A DNA stretch of 64,000 nucleotides from Nocardioides flavescens (GTDB taxonomy: Bacteria > Actinomycetota > Actinomycetes > Propionibacteriales > Nocardioidaceae), in assembly GCF_009823805.1 (NCBI RefSeq), contig NZ_WUEK01000003.1:124001-188000 (forward strand), given 5' to 3'. Position numbers and translations under genes: made by a program. Within the stretch, counting starts at the first letter, position 1. Each line of letters opens with the position of its first letter. The notes below the pieces were generated by a model. It was given only the letters and a program-made list of their open reading frames with translations. It was not told the origin of the DNA and did no database searches. Shown one piece after another: positions 59,385 through 64,000 of the stretch.

Positions 59385-59711
59385 GACAGTCGAGGGTTGC
59401 ACCCCTCCAGGTGACTGCAATCCTCGACTGTCGGTGACGCTGCTCCCGCGGGTCCGATCTGTGCAGGTCTGTCGTCTGCGGGTGACTGCTCTGCTGCACT
59501 GATCGGTCGACTGTCGAACTTTTGGGTCACCTGGTGACCGGAAAGTTCGACTGTCGACGTGACCTCCGCTCTAGCCCTGATCTGTGCAACTTCCCGGTCA
59601 TCGGGTGGCCAGGAAGTTGCATTGTCACTCGCGGGTCGATGCGCTTTCGGCGCCCCCGTCGACTGTCGAACTTCCGGGGTCACCAGGTGACCGGAAAGTT
59701 CGACTGTCGAC
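59385..59711. repeat. Family D array of five hairpins in a gene-free region
   Basis: The 357 bases between the phosphatase and treZ hold no gene but five palindromes: 59385-59432, 59456-59504, 59506-59558, 59585-59621 and 59658-59711. Stems are GACAGTCGAGG, GATCTGTGCAG, GTCGACTGTCGAACTTT, TGCAACTTCC, and again the third type. Each loop contains GGTGAC or a close form (GGTGGC). Numbers three and five have a GGTCACC-n-GGTGACC palindrome as loop. The unit layout is irregular, so this is not a CRISPR. Confidence 0.88.
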
Positions 59712-59725
59712 GGACCGACGCGAGC

Positions 59726-61492
<1,767 letters not shown>

Positions 61493-61501
61493 GGCTGTTT
61501 C

Positions 61502-63765
<2,264 letters not shown>

Positions 63766-63766
<1 letters not shown>

Positions 63767-64000
63767 CAGCTGCGCGCGGCCGCGGCGGCGGCGACGGAGG
63801 CCGCGACCGAGTGGTCGGGCTCGATCTCGGGCTCGACGTACTCGCGCAGGACCAGGACGCTGCCCGACTCCATCGACAGCGTCGCCCCGGCGTCGAGCAC
63901 CTCGACCTCGTCGGGGCGACCGCCGGTGTCGATGACGACGTCCCAGCGCTCGCTGTACTCCGTCGGCGGCAGGGTCACTTCGGCGGGCCCGTCGGCGTTG
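63766..64000 (-). CDS. treX: Glycogen debranching enzyme, C-terminal end (partial)
   Basis: The frame is open to the window edge and encodes the beta-sandwich end of a GlgX/TreX-type debranching enzyme (NADGPAEVTLPP, then SERWDVVIDT and GSVLVLREY), with an Ala/Ser-rich tail. It removes alpha-1,6 branches to give substrate for TreY. The catalytic part is outside the window. One-base overlap with treY shows a treX-treY-treZ operon. Confidence 0.85.

Noticed and set aside
59385..59711. CRISPR-like array
   Set aside because: Units are palindromic with changing stems, spacing is irregular, no uniform spacers exist and no cas gene is near.

Overview
The window is very GC-rich DNA from an actinobacterium, most likely a Nocardioides-type member of the Nocardioidaceae. 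I infer this from the base composition, the many GTG starts, the many four-base GTGA/ATGA gene overlaps and the gene content: MprAB-like two-component system, menaquinone gene menB, a deazaflavin-type reductase, treX/Y/Z, paaABCDE, and FHA and MerR-DICT regulators. No rRNA, tRNA, CRISPR array, transposase or prophage was seen. It reads as chromosomal housekeeping and catabolic DNA with short palindromic repeats scattered through it.

Layout. 1-8.6 kb: zwf, a secreted protein, mprB/mprA, selO, a split-barrel flavin protein and its divergent MocR-type regulator. 8.6-16.5 kb: small membrane proteins, a fructosamine-kinase-like gene coupled to a low-molecular-weight phosphatase and a holin-like membrane protein, a FadR-type regulator facing an amidinohydrolase across a clear operator, an amino-acid permease, a VanZ-like protein, an aromatic/histidinol-phosphate aminotransferase and a LysE exporter. 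16.5-20.3 kb: a coupled cluster of permuted ATP-grasp/alpha-E, transglutaminase and GNAT genes. 20.4-29.8 kb: PAP2 phosphatase, a sigma factor lacking region 4, a YeeE-type sulfur transporter, secreted proteins, a sugar-dehydrogenase-like lipoprotein, a tandem pair of paralogous lipoproteins, and a divergent pair resembling type VII secretion substrates. 29.8-35.6 kb: a TrpB2-type synthase, the phenylacetyl-CoA epoxidase operon paaABCDE and a convergent TetR gene that fits PaaR. 35.7-39.5 kb: monooxygenase-like protein, adenylate cyclase, MFS transporter, membrane protein. 39.5-48.7 kb: recC-recB-recD and an ACT protein. 48.7-58.7 kb: nitroreductase, menB, an AurF-like diiron oxygenase with its ferredoxin-reductase partner and divergent TetR, two methyltransferases, a sirtuin, a DinB protein, MerR-DICT and FHA genes. 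58.7-64 kb: secreted acid phosphatase, a hairpin array, then treZ, treY and the end of treX.

The most unusual content is not a gene. Four families of palindromic elements occur here, and in each the pairing of the arms is kept while the arm sequence changes between copies. Family A is a 162-bp element (three copies: 2305, 25140, 54180). Family B is an 84/85-bp element (8471, 8830, 50130) that supplies the last two codons and the stop codon of three unrelated genes in the same register. Family C is a modular element (1526, 4741, 20598, 32197, 36857, 62715) that twice lies inside reading frames: it encodes the C-terminal tail of PaaA and an internal stretch of TreY. Family D is a five-hairpin array (59385-59711) with a near-constant GGTGAC loop and changing stems. 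Families A and B, and most of C, sit at or just after stop codons. This suggests 3'-end processing or termination elements, or a mobile palindrome that targets gene ends.
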